NCBI GenBank assembly: GCA_964503665.1
Contig: CAZDAR010000062.1
Location: 1 to 12,964, forward strand
Length of the DNA stretch: 12,964 bases
Reading direction: 5' to 3'
DNA from: 40-80 sp964503665
Lineage (GTDB): Bacteria; Bacteroidota; Bacteroidia; Flavobacteriales_D; Crocinitomicaceae
The notes under the pieces were generated by a model, which worked only from the letters and a program-made list of their open reading frames with translations, was not told the origin of the DNA and ran no database searches. Each line of letters begins with the position of its first letter. Position 1 is the first letter of the stretch. The position numbers and the translations under genes were made by a program. Shown piece after piece: positions 1 through 6,706 of this stretch.

Positions 1-149
1 TGGCGAAAATAACCATGGAAAAGGTGGAAGAACTAACTTTGTATTTAATTAAATTACAAGAAGTAGTAGATAAGCAACAGCAACAATTAGCAGAACAACA
101 AAAACTAATTGATAAACAACAGCAACAGATTAATGCTTTATTGAAATAA
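1..149 (+). CDS. C-terminal fragment of a protein ending in a Q-rich coiled coil (5' end outside window)
   Basis: The open frame runs in from the window edge and stops at TAA 147-149; 48 residues are visible. They read AKITMEKVEELTLYLIKLQ, then a heptad-like stretch very rich in glutamine, ending in INALLK. A 14-residue (42-nt) unit beginning DKQQQQ occurs twice (DNA 69-110 and from 111), consistent with two heptads per repeat. In Bacteroidota, tails of the form 'VEELTLYxIxLQ...' plus a short coiled coil are common at the ends of large surface or tail-fibre-like proteins, where they probably trimerise or support an adjacent chaperone/peptidase domain. That family assignment is inference, because the body of the protein is not visible. 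The broken secreted-protein gene begins 24 nt downstream, so the two may share a transcript. Confidence 0.7.
   Translation, partial: AKITMEKVEELTLYLIKLQEVVDKQQQQLAEQQKLIDKQQQQINALLK
69..128 (+). repeat. Imperfect 42-nt tandem duplication in coiled-coil tail
   Basis: The block gataagcaacagcaacaa at 69-86 recurs as gataaacaacagcaacag at 111-128, spaced exactly 42 nt and in the same frame. It encodes DKQQQQ twice with LAEQQKLI between. The 14-residue period fits two coiled-coil heptads, so this looks like internal duplication that can lengthen or shorten the coil. Confidence 0.6.
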
Positions 150-173
150 TGAAAACACTTAAACTGATGTATC

Positions 174-1164
174 ATGAAAGCATTAAATTCTATTATCGTT
201 TTTCTTCTGCTGATTGTCTTTATAAATAAACAAGTACACGCACAAGAAGAATTTAGTTCCTTAGATGAACTGAACACGTATATTTTCCAAAAAACGGACT
301 TGAAACAGGTTACAAAAGGCTAATTTTTTAAATTACCTTTTGGATATGACACCCGAAAAAAGAGAAGAATTATTTAAACAATTTTCTTCCAACAAAACGG
401 ATATTAATAAAATAATTGGTTTTGGGGCGATGTTGGAACAAATGGACGTTTCTAAACGATTCAAAGCAGACAGCCTGTTTTTTCCAATTATGAACGAATT
501 GTATTCCAATAATGGGTATCGCACTATGCGAATACCGCTGATAATTGCCGATGTCAATTTGTCTTATATCAATGATGAAACGTTTAACAATGTGTTTTTA
601 AAACATGTTGGTTCACAGCCGTTTGACGAATTGACCAAAGAACAAATCCAACATCAAAATATCTCTTTTTCTGGATTATTTGTTGATTCACTCGTCAATA
701 ATCATATTCAGATTTATTGGAATAGGGAAATGTTTCTTTCCAACACACGAAAAGCCGTTGACAGGGTGCAGTTGATTATCCGTAAAGATACATTTGACTT
801 GGCGGAAAATACCTACTTTGAATTAGATAATTTCTATTCATCCAGTGTGCCATTAACACAATTAAAAATTAACGTTACTTTTTCCGACGGCAGTACCTCG
901 TTATCAGAAAACGATGTCTTTTTTTTAAATATACCGAAAAAGAAAAACTCATTACGGTTGATGAATTTACGGCAAAAGCAGGTAATTATTTTCCATGGAG
1001 TATGATGAATGGCGGTTGGGGGGGCTCCAATAGGATATGTCCCTGTTTTCATGGGTAAAAACAGATATACGTATGAGGTACATCGTCCAAGCGGTATAAC
1101 GTACGGTAAAGACAGTATCTATTTAGAGCAAGGAGAAATAGGAACGATTGAAATAAATTATTGA
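174..1164 (+). pseudogene. Secreted protein of unknown function, broken by three single-base frame changes
   Basis: The gene opens at ATG 174 with a clear signal peptide (MKALNSIIVFLLLIVF, then HAQ at the cleavage site) and stops prematurely at TAA 321-323. The frame beginning at 304 continues the protein (ANFLNYLLDMTPEKREELF onward) to about 924. After the T8 run at 919-926 the sensible protein moves to another frame (KYTEKEKLITVDEFTAKAG ... MMNGGW). After the G7 run at 1018-1024 it returns (APIGYVPVFMGKNRYTYEV ... GTIEINY) to TGA 1162-1164. Removing one base near 314-319, adding one T, and removing one G gives a continuous reading of 329 residues plus stop. I do not recognise a domain. It is probably an exported N-terminal region, and the abrupt end at IEINY suggests that a longer C-terminal part may be missing. 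Sequencing error at homopolymers, phase variation and true decay are all possible. The longest intact piece starts at TTG 340 and lacks a signal peptide, so it is not a credible gene alone. Confidence 0.75.
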
Positions 1165-1235
1165 TTTAAAAATTATGCAATGAAAAATAAATAAAACCAA
1201 TTTCTCCATCGTATCCTAAAAAACAAAATTACCGC

Positions 1236-1243
1236 TATATTTG
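1236..1243 (+). promoter_or_regulatory. Bacteroidota -7 promoter box for the DegT-family gene
   Basis: TATATTTG matches the TAnnTTTG -7 consensus used by the Bacteroidota primary sigma factor. It lies 22 nt before the ATG at 1266, giving a short leader if transcription starts about 7 nt downstream of the box. I do not see a clean -33 TTTG element, so the support is the -7 box and its position only. It suggests that the aminotransferase is transcribed independently of the broken gene upstream. Confidence 0.5.
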
Positions 1244-1265
1244 ACCTAGTTTAAAAATTACACAC

Positions 1266-2468
1266 ATGATCCCTTTTTCCCCGCCTAGAATTGACCAAAA
1301 AGTAATTGACGAAGTAACAGCTGCTTTAAAAAGCGGGTGGATTACGACAGGTCCAAGAACAAAACAATTTGAAAAAGAACTAACTGCTTATTGTGGATGT
1401 AAAACAACGGTAGCGGTTAATTCTTGGACAATGGGTATGCAAGTTTTGTTAGCTTGGTGGGGAATAAAAGAAGGTGATGAGGTTATTTTGCCTGCATATA
1501 CCTATTGCGCAAGTGCAAATGTTATTGTGCATACTGGTGCAAAACCGGTCATGGTGGATATTAATGAAAAAGATTTTAATATTTCCGTAGAAAACATTCG
1601 AAAAGCGATTACGCCAAAAACAAAAGCGATTATTGCGGTTGATATTGCAGGTTTTCCGTGCGATTACGACGAAATACTAGCATTAGTGAAAAGTCCAGAA
1701 GTGATTGCGCAGTTTTCAGCGAATAATGAACTGCAAGAAAAGCTAGGTAGAATAATCGTTTTATCGGATTCGGCACATAGTTTCGGAGCGATTTATAAAG
1801 GTCGTAAAAGTGGTTCTTTAGCGGATGTTTCATCGTTTTCTTTTCATGCGGTGAAAAACTTAACCACTGCTGAAGGTGGTGCCTTGTGTTTCAGTTTACC
1901 AGAAACTTTTAACCACGACGAGATTTACAAAACGTTTTGCACCATGATTTTACACGGTCAGAACAAAGATGCCTTGGCAAAAACACAAAAAGGAAATTGG
2001 CGTTACGATGTAGAAGAACCAGGTTACAAATGTAATATGACGGATCTTCAAGCGGCAATTGGTTTAGTAGAATTGGAACGTTATCAAGAGAATTTAGACC
2101 GACGAAAAGTAATTTTCAATGCGTATTCAAATGCGTTTAAAGACAAGTCTTGGGCGATTCTTCCAACCTATGAAAAGGCAGACAAAACGACTTCTTATCA
2201 CTTGTATTTATTGCGCATCAAAGGAGCGGATGAAGCCACAAGAGATACAATTATGCAACGTATTTTCGACAAAAATGTATCAGTAAATGTTCACTTTTTA
2301 CCTGTTCCTACATTAACAGCGTACAAGAAAAGGGGATACGATATTGCCAATTATCCTGAGACATGGAATAAATACCAAAATGAGATTACACTGCCGGTTT
2401 ATTTCAATTTAACGGATGAACAGGTGCAGATTGTGATTGATGCAGTTATTGCGTCTGTGGAAAGGTAA
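1266..2468 (+). CDS. DegT/DnrJ/EryC1/StrS-family PLP-dependent sugar aminotransferase
   Basis: This family transfers an amino group, usually from glutamate, to a keto sugar nucleotide, making amino sugars for surface polysaccharides or glycans; the enzymes are cytoplasmic. The 400 residues show the family hallmarks in order: an N-terminal substrate/dimer region with SGWITTGPRTKQFE (23-36), the cofactor motif D168-S-A-H171, and the PLP-binding lysine K197 in SFHAVKNLTTAEGG. The C-terminal half carries the GYKCNMTDLQAAIG element and a VHFLPVPTLTAYKKRGY substrate segment. Length is normal for the family. Start ATG 1266 has a promoter box 22 nt upstream. No glycosyltransferase, epimerase or flippase gene lies nearby, so the enzyme is an orphan and its exact sugar cannot be named. 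It lies convergent to a small secreted-protein gene. Confidence 0.92.
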   Translation: MIPFSPPRIDQKVIDEVTAALKSGWITTGPRTKQFEKELTAYCGCKTTVAVNSWTMGMQVLLAWWGIKEGDEVILPAYTYCASANVIVHTGAKPVMVDINEKDFNISVENIRKAITPKTKAIIAVDIAGFPCDYDEILALVKSPEVIAQFSANNELQEKLGRIIVLSDSAHSFGAIYKGRKSGSLADVSSFSFHAVKNLTTAEGGALCFSLPETFNHDEIYKTFCTMILHGQNKDALAKTQKGNWRYDVEEPGYKCNMTDLQAAIGLVELERYQENLDRRKVIFNAYSNAFKDKSWAILPTYEKADKTTSYHLYLLRIKGADEATRDTIMQRIFDKNVSVNVHFLPVPTLTAYKKRGYDIANYPETWNKYQNEITLPVYFNLTDEQVQIVIDAVIASVER

Positions 2469-2541
2469 AATCAGAATGAGAGAAGAGAGCGTGGTGGGTC
2501 ACAGACAGATCAGAATTCACAGAAATGCTTTGTGGCTGAAT

Positions 2542-2880
2542 TTACTCTTTCTTAGTTAGAATAACCGTTTCATATCGAGTAGCAATGTTGACAGTCCCTG
2601 GATAAACCGCCACATATCCATAGGATTGAGAAAGACTATATCCGTTTTTTATCCATTTGTCCATTTCTATTTTAAGAATTGCTTGCTCGGGGTTATTCTT
2701 GCTGAATTTATATTCCTGAGAAATGGTAGTATTTTGGTCATCAACAACTTGAAGCGTAATCTGTCTCCCTGTGGTAATGGTAGTTATCATTACTGAGGAG
2801 GATTCCTGTGCATTCACGTTCGACATTCCCAAAAACAGCATCGCTGTAACAACTAACAGTATTAATTTTACATTTTTCAT
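2542..2880 (-). CDS. Small secreted protein of unknown function
   Basis: This 112-residue protein begins at the ATG at 2880. A reading further upstream would start from a TTG at 2904 and would put eight residues before the signal peptide, so the ATG is preferred. Residues 1-25 are a typical signal peptide (MKNVKLILLVVTAMLFLGM, then NVNAQ), with likely cleavage after A24 or Q25. The mature part of about 87 residues looks beta-rich and includes GRQITLQVVDDQNTTIS, a lysine-rich helix-like stretch (KWIKNGYSLSQSYG) and YETVILTKKE at the end. It has no cysteines, no lipobox and no sorting domain, so it is probably periplasmic. I do not recognise the family. It lies 91 nt beyond the stop of the LRR gene, behind a palindrome that probably ends that transcript, so it likely has its own promoter, although I see no clear TAnnTTTG box. 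Confidence 0.75.
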   Translation of the reverse strand: MKNVKLILLVVTAMLFLGMSNVNAQESSSVMITTITTGRQITLQVVDDQNTTISQEYKFSKNNPEQAILKIEMDKWIKNGYSLSQSYGYVAVYPGTVNIATRYETVILTKKE

Positions 2881-2936
2881 AATTTTAATTTTAGAGATAT
2901 TCAATGACTAAATTACCGTTTTGCAACTTACATTAA

Positions 2937-2976
2937 GCAAAAACCAAAAGAGATTAATAGAAATATTTCTATTAAT
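2937..2976 (-). terminator. Perfect 24-bp palindrome followed by T-rich tract; probable terminator of the LRR/ribF operon
   Basis: Positions 2953-2976 form a perfect 24-bp dyad: ATTAATAGAAAT followed by its exact reverse complement. As RNA from the minus strand it can make a 10-bp hairpin with a 4-nt loop, overlapping the LRR stop codon (2972-2974). It is followed by CTCTTTTGGTTTTT, which is T-rich. The stem is almost entirely A-T, so termination may be weak. The same dyad could instead be an operator for the gene that starts at 2880. Confidence 0.5.
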
Positions 2977-3550
2977 GACTCACACAATCACATGGTTGGC
3001 CAAATTGAATGGCTACATTTGGTAATTTGTCTGTCCATTTTTGTTGGAAAAACTTATCGAGAATCATTCCGTTGAGAATCAGTTTTTGTAAACGTGGAAG
3101 TTTTGTAAGCGCTTCTGGCAGTTCTTCTATCATATTATCGGAAAGATCAAGCAATCGTAGTTGTTTTAAACTACCGATACAGGGTGGCATTCCAGAAAAC
3201 AAATTATTGTAGGCCCAAAGTTCTTCCAAATGTATCATTTGACAAATAGCAATAGGAAATTGCGTCATCTTATTACTTTCAATTTTTAAGATTTTGAGCG
3301 AGTCAAATTCATTAAAAAAAAGAGGTAACTCTTTGATTTTGTTTTTGCTAAGGTCTAAATATTGAAGATTTTTGAATTTGATGAGTTTATTCGGTACAGT
3401 GGAAAGTTTCTCTTTGCGCAAACTCAAGTGAGTGACCGTCAATGGATCGACTTGCTGCGCTTCTTCCCACGAATAAACTTTTTCTTTTTGGGCGAAAAGA
3501 CTACTTGTTATAAGAAGCAAAAAAATCCAAAGAAGCTTTCCTGTCTTCAT
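2972..3550 (-). CDS. Secreted leucine-rich-repeat protein
   Basis: The protein has 192 residues. Residues 1-21 form a signal peptide (MKTGKLLWIFLLLITSSLFAQ). From about residue 37 to 162 there are five to six leucine-rich repeats of about 23 residues, with cores such as LQYLDLSKNKIKELP, LKILKIESNKMTQFP, LEELWAYNNLFSGMP, LRLLDLSDNMIEELP and LQKLILN. This spacing and pattern resemble the Ras-suppressor/PIDD-like 'LP' type of bacterial LRR. The tail ends in QPCDCVSH, with two close cysteines. Such proteins are usually binding modules in the periplasm or on the surface; no ligand can be inferred. The ATG at 3550 is inside the 3' end of ribF, so the first 17 codons are read in a different frame of the same DNA. 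That start is supported because it alone supplies a complete signal peptide. It is the last gene of a four-gene run. Confidence 0.85.
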   Translation of the reverse strand: MKTGKLLWIFLLLITSSLFAQKEKVYSWEEAQQVDPLTVTHLSLRKEKLSTVPNKLIKFKNLQYLDLSKNKIKELPLFFNEFDSLKILKIESNKMTQFPIAICQMIHLEELWAYNNLFSGMPPCIGSLKQLRLLDLSDNMIEELPEALTKLPRLQKLILNGMILDKFFQQKWTDKLPNVAIQFGQPCDCVSH

Positions 3551-4445
3551 CTAATTGTTGTTTTAGTTGTTCAACGGAATCAAATTTGATTTCGCTGCGC
3601 ATATATTTCAAGAATTGTACCGTTATCTGCTGACCGTATAAATCGCCCTCAAAGTCAAATAAATTCACCTCTAATTTTATGGAAGTTGAATCTGTGACCG
3701 TCGGATTTTGTCCAATACTCATCATTCCTCGGAAGCTTTGACCATCTTCTAGAAAAACTTTGACGACGTATACACCTATCGCAGGAATTACTTTCAGTGC
3801 ATCAACTACTTCCAAATTTGCGGTCGGACATCCAATCGTTCTACCTAGTTGTTGCCCTTTTAGCACTTTCCCTGAAAGCTTAAAACTATCACTTAAATAG
3901 GTGTTTGCGGTCTCTATATCTCCCGTAAGAATCGCTTTTCGTATACGTGTAGAAGAAACATTTACCTCATCAATTTCTTGTGCTGGTATCTCAATGACCT
4001 TGTAATTAAACTCCTCGCTATACTGTTTTAAAAGCTCAATATTTCCTTCTCTCCCTTTTCCAAAACGATGGTCATAACCGACAACGATAACTTTTAACTT
4101 CAGTTTATCTACCAAATAATTTTTGATAAAATCTTGGGCATTAACTTGAGAGAACTCTTTGGTAAAAGGAAAAATAATCAAATGATCTAATCCTAAATCT
4201 TCCAATACTTTTTTCTTTTCCTCTAAGGTCTGAATCATTCGCAAAGAGTTGTCGTTTGGATTTAGCACTAATCGAGGATGCGGAAAAAAAGTAAACAAGA
4301 CCGTTTCTCCGTGAATTTTCTTTGCTTCCGCTTTTATTTTTTCAATGATTTTCTGGTGGCCAATATGAACACCATCAAACGTTCCGATGGTCAGTACAGG
4401 ATTTTTAATTTCGCCTAATTCATCAAAATTGGTGTAAACTTTCAC
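3501..4445 (-). CDS. ribF: Bifunctional riboflavin kinase / FAD synthetase
   Basis: RibF phosphorylates riboflavin to FMN and adenylates FMN to FAD in the cytoplasm. The 314 residues match the bifunctional bacterial form. The N-terminal adenylyltransferase domain has GTFDGVHIGH (21-30) with the H-x-G-H nucleotide site, GYDHRFGKGREG (123-134) and the SSTRIR motif (164-169). The C-terminal riboflavin kinase domain has GKVLKGQQLGRTIGCPTANL (192-211), including the PTAN motif, GMMSIGQNPTV (240-250) and the probable catalytic E259 in KLEVNLFDFEGDLYG. The start is GTG at 4445, 6 nt after the stop of the T9SS-protein gene. It places MKVYTNF at the usual distance before the first motif, and no ATG fits. 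The C-terminal end, DRKASLDFFASYNK, overlaps the start of the LRR gene by 50 nt. No FMN riboswitch is visible, in keeping with its internal operon position. Confidence 0.95.
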   Translation of the reverse strand: MKVYTNFDELGEIKNPVLTIGTFDGVHIGHQKIIEKIKAEAKKIHGETVLFTFFPHPRLVLNPNDNSLRMIQTLEEKKKVLEDLGLDHLIIFPFTKEFSQVNAQDFIKNYLVDKLKLKVIVVGYDHRFGKGREGNIELLKQYSEEFNYKVIEIPAQEIDEVNVSSTRIRKAILTGDIETANTYLSDSFKLSGKVLKGQQLGRTIGCPTANLEVVDALKVIPAIGVYVVKVFLEDGQSFRGMMSIGQNPTVTDSTSIKLEVNLFDFEGDLYGQQITVQFLKYMRSEIKFDSVEQLKQQLDEDRKASLDFFASYNK

Positions 4446-4451
4446 GCCGAT

Positions 4452-6698
4452 TTATTGTTTAACGATTTTAATAACTGCTCCCGTTTGTTTGTCTCTAAGC
4501 AAATAAATACCTTGTAGTAAATCCGAAACATTCACCGTCATTTCCTGCATATCGAAAGATCGCATCAATTGTCCATTTAGATTATACAATTCTGCACCTT
4601 CATAGTTTGGATGCGTTGTGCGAATGGTCAAATTATCACTCGTAGGATTAGGGAAAGCCTCAAAAGAATAGTGTTCTATTTTCGGTGTGTTTTTAATTCC
4701 AAGCGTGGCATCTAAAGCGGTGGAGAAAATTGGTCGAATTAATAAGCTCGCATCAAAAACGGTATTTACCCAAGTTGCACCACCATTAACACTATAAAAA
4801 ATCTTGTCTTTATTATTGATGTTTCGGTCCAAACCAATACACAATTTAGCGTCATCTAGCTGTCTCCAACCAATATAAAAAGAGCCGCTAACAGGTACTT
4901 TTACCGTATCTTGTAAATAGTAATTGACAAAGCTATTGTGTCCATAACCGTAATCTGGATAACGTGGAAAAAAATAATCGTCTTCATAAATTTTGCTCCC
5001 TGGCTTTCCATTGTCATCCTCCCAAATGGTAATTAGAAACAATTTGTCGGTAACATCTTCTACTGTTGGAATAAAGCTCATCGAAACACCAATCACAGAA
5101 TCCGCCTCGTAAGGTGTGAATTTATATGCCAACATTGCTTGAGTACCATTAATTCCATACGCTTGTTCCGCCGAACCATCATCGTACGCATAATAGTTAC
5201 TAAACACTTGACTTCCTGAAGTAGAGTCATTCACAGTTAACTGTGAAAAAGGAACCGTTGCTGTGGCATTAATGGTGAATACTTGAGAATCTCCCGGTTT
5301 ATTTTCATCGAAGCGATAACCAGTTGAGAAATCATGGTAACTCACAAATGTCGTCGTTGGTGCATAGTTTGTTGCTGGATCATGGTCTGTCAGTTCATAA
5401 TCGGAAAGAACAAAATTCCCTTCCGTTACACTATTGTAATCTACCCAAGCAGTACCACTTTGACTGTTTTCGGTAATGTTACTTCCGTTACGAACGATAA
5501 CGTTCACTGAGTCGCTCATCTTATTCGTTGGATTGTTCTTGTAATGATCCCAAGGAACAGCGGTATATTCTTTTAAAAATGTATTAATTGGATAGACAAA
5601 CGCAAAGTCTTTAAACAACGTATCTGCTGGCCCTGAACCTGCGCGTAAATGAACGTAATCTAAATGAAAATGATCTAAATCACCTGCCAATCGACCGTAG
5701 TTCATAAAACGAAATTGGAATCCTCTTTCAAAAAACGCTGGTTCTTCTAACTTAATATGAACTTTTTTAAAGTCTGTTACTGGATGACCAATAGTATTCC
5801 AGATGTTAAACCATTTATCGTTAGAAGGTGAATAAAACTGTAATATCAACGAGTCTTCGGATTCAGGAACATCGCCCAATCCTTCTGTTTGATATAAAAA
5901 GCTTAAATAAACTTCGTTATTCGGTGCCAATTCCGTCATATCTATCGGCTTGGAAGTCAACACATCTGCATATCCTGCAACTGTAGAATTAATCAAATAG
6001 GGATAACCATTTTCATCCAATCCATCAAAGGTTGCTACGCCAAGCGTCCAAGGATTTTTTGCTTTGGTATAATTACGATAAACATAATTGTCCTTCCAAA
6101 TGGCATTTGAGTCTATTGAAAGTTCAAAAAATTGAGTGGCCGAATCTTGGACATAGTAAACATGTTCTAGAAAAATAGTATCTATTGGATTGGGAAAGTC
6201 AACGGTATCTACCAAATTATATGGTGGATAAACATACACTTCTTCGTAAACAGGTGGATAAACCGATAAATCACTATATCGAATGGTATCTGGACTTAAC
6301 GGTGTCACCACAATGGAATTCTCTGCGACATTAATCGTTCTTTTAACCGTAATTTGGTTATCAAATCGAGCGTCTGAAGGTAACGGGTTTGTTCCGTTTT
6401 TATCCATTAATTTATAATACTTCTCAAACGTCAGAGAAGGGTCGCTGAAGTCAGGTGTGTATTTTTGAAATAGATCTGTTGAAAATTCGTCCAAAATCCG
6501 ATTGGATAATGTTAACTTAAGTGTGTCAGTAGTATAAATAAAGGTAGAGTCAAATGTATTTGGAGTGATTTTCAATACATCATTTTGTCCTTGATAAAGG
6601 TTGGAGTTGTACAACATTGGAGTCACATATTCTTGTGCTTGAAGAAAGCTGACAATATATACGCTAAATAAAAAAGAGGCTATTTTCTTAAAATTCAT
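4452..6698 (-). CDS. Large secreted protein with T9SS type A sorting domain
   Basis: The protein has 748 residues from the ATG at 6698. A reading extended by two codons to a TTG at 6704 is unnecessary. Residues 1-22 are a signal peptide (MNFKKIASFLFSVYIVSFLQAQ). The middle is a long, acidic, beta-rich exported region with no domain I can name. A part around ITPFNAL-type enzymatic motifs is absent, while a segment with NEVYLSFLYQTEG, FFERGFQFRFMNYG and HFHLDYVHLR resembles a jelly-roll or lectin-like fold (inference). The last 75 residues or so are a Por secretion-system C-terminal sorting domain: YSFEAFPNPTSDNLTI, AELYNLNGQLM and LLQGIYLLRD, ending KIVKQ. That domain directs export across the outer membrane by type IX secretion and usually anchoring or release at the surface. 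Its start lies 8 nt after the PASTA gene stop, and ribF starts 6 nt after its end, so co-transcription is likely. Confidence 0.9.
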   Translation of the reverse strand: MNFKKIASFLFSVYIVSFLQAQEYVTPMLYNSNLYQGQNDVLKITPNTFDSTFIYTTDTLKLTLSNRILDEFSTDLFQKYTPDFSDPSLTFEKYYKLMDKNGTNPLPSDARFDNQITVKRTINVAENSIVVTPLSPDTIRYSDLSVYPPVYEEVYVYPPYNLVDTVDFPNPIDTIFLEHVYYVQDSATQFFELSIDSNAIWKDNYVYRNYTKAKNPWTLGVATFDGLDENGYPYLINSTVAGYADVLTSKPIDMTELAPNNEVYLSFLYQTEGLGDVPESEDSLILQFYSPSNDKWFNIWNTIGHPVTDFKKVHIKLEEPAFFERGFQFRFMNYGRLAGDLDHFHLDYVHLRAGSGPADTLFKDFAFVYPINTFLKEYTAVPWDHYKNNPTNKMSDSVNVIVRNGSNITENSQSGTAWVDYNSVTEGNFVLSDYELTDHDPATNYAPTTTFVSYHDFSTGYRFDENKPGDSQVFTINATATVPFSQLTVNDSTSGSQVFSNYYAYDDGSAEQAYGINGTQAMLAYKFTPYEADSVIGVSMSFIPTVEDVTDKLFLITIWEDDNGKPGSKIYEDDYFFPRYPDYGYGHNSFVNYYLQDTVKVPVSGSFYIGWRQLDDAKLCIGLDRNINNKDKIFYSVNGGATWVNTVFDASLLIRPIFSTALDATLGIKNTPKIEHYSFEAFPNPTSDNLTIRTTHPNYEGAELYNLNGQLMRSFDMQEMTVNVSDLLQGIYLLRDKQTGAVIKIVKQ

Positions 6699-6706
6699 TT
6701 TCAATA

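Noticed and set aside
149..229. 26-codon ORF with ATG overlapping the stop of the first gene
   Set aside because: No protein features, and it overlaps the convincing signal-peptide start at 174 in another frame.
304..323. Programmed +1 frameshift joining the signal peptide to the body of the broken gene
   Set aside because: The site (AAA GGC TAA) is not a known shift signal, and two further frame breaks downstream would still be needed.
834..1052. 72-residue minus-strand ORF
   Set aside because: Antisense to the broken secreted-protein gene, with low-complexity F/K-rich content from the homopolymers; a shadow.
2469..2541. Short repeats (tcagaat and tcacaga, twice each) after the aminotransferase gene
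   Set aside because: Seven-base repeats in a short spacer are too small to indicate a functional element, and I see no hairpin plus T-tract terminator here.
3009..3212. 67-residue plus-strand ORF opposite the LRR gene
   Set aside because: Antisense to clear leucine-rich repeats, with no domain or upstream signal.
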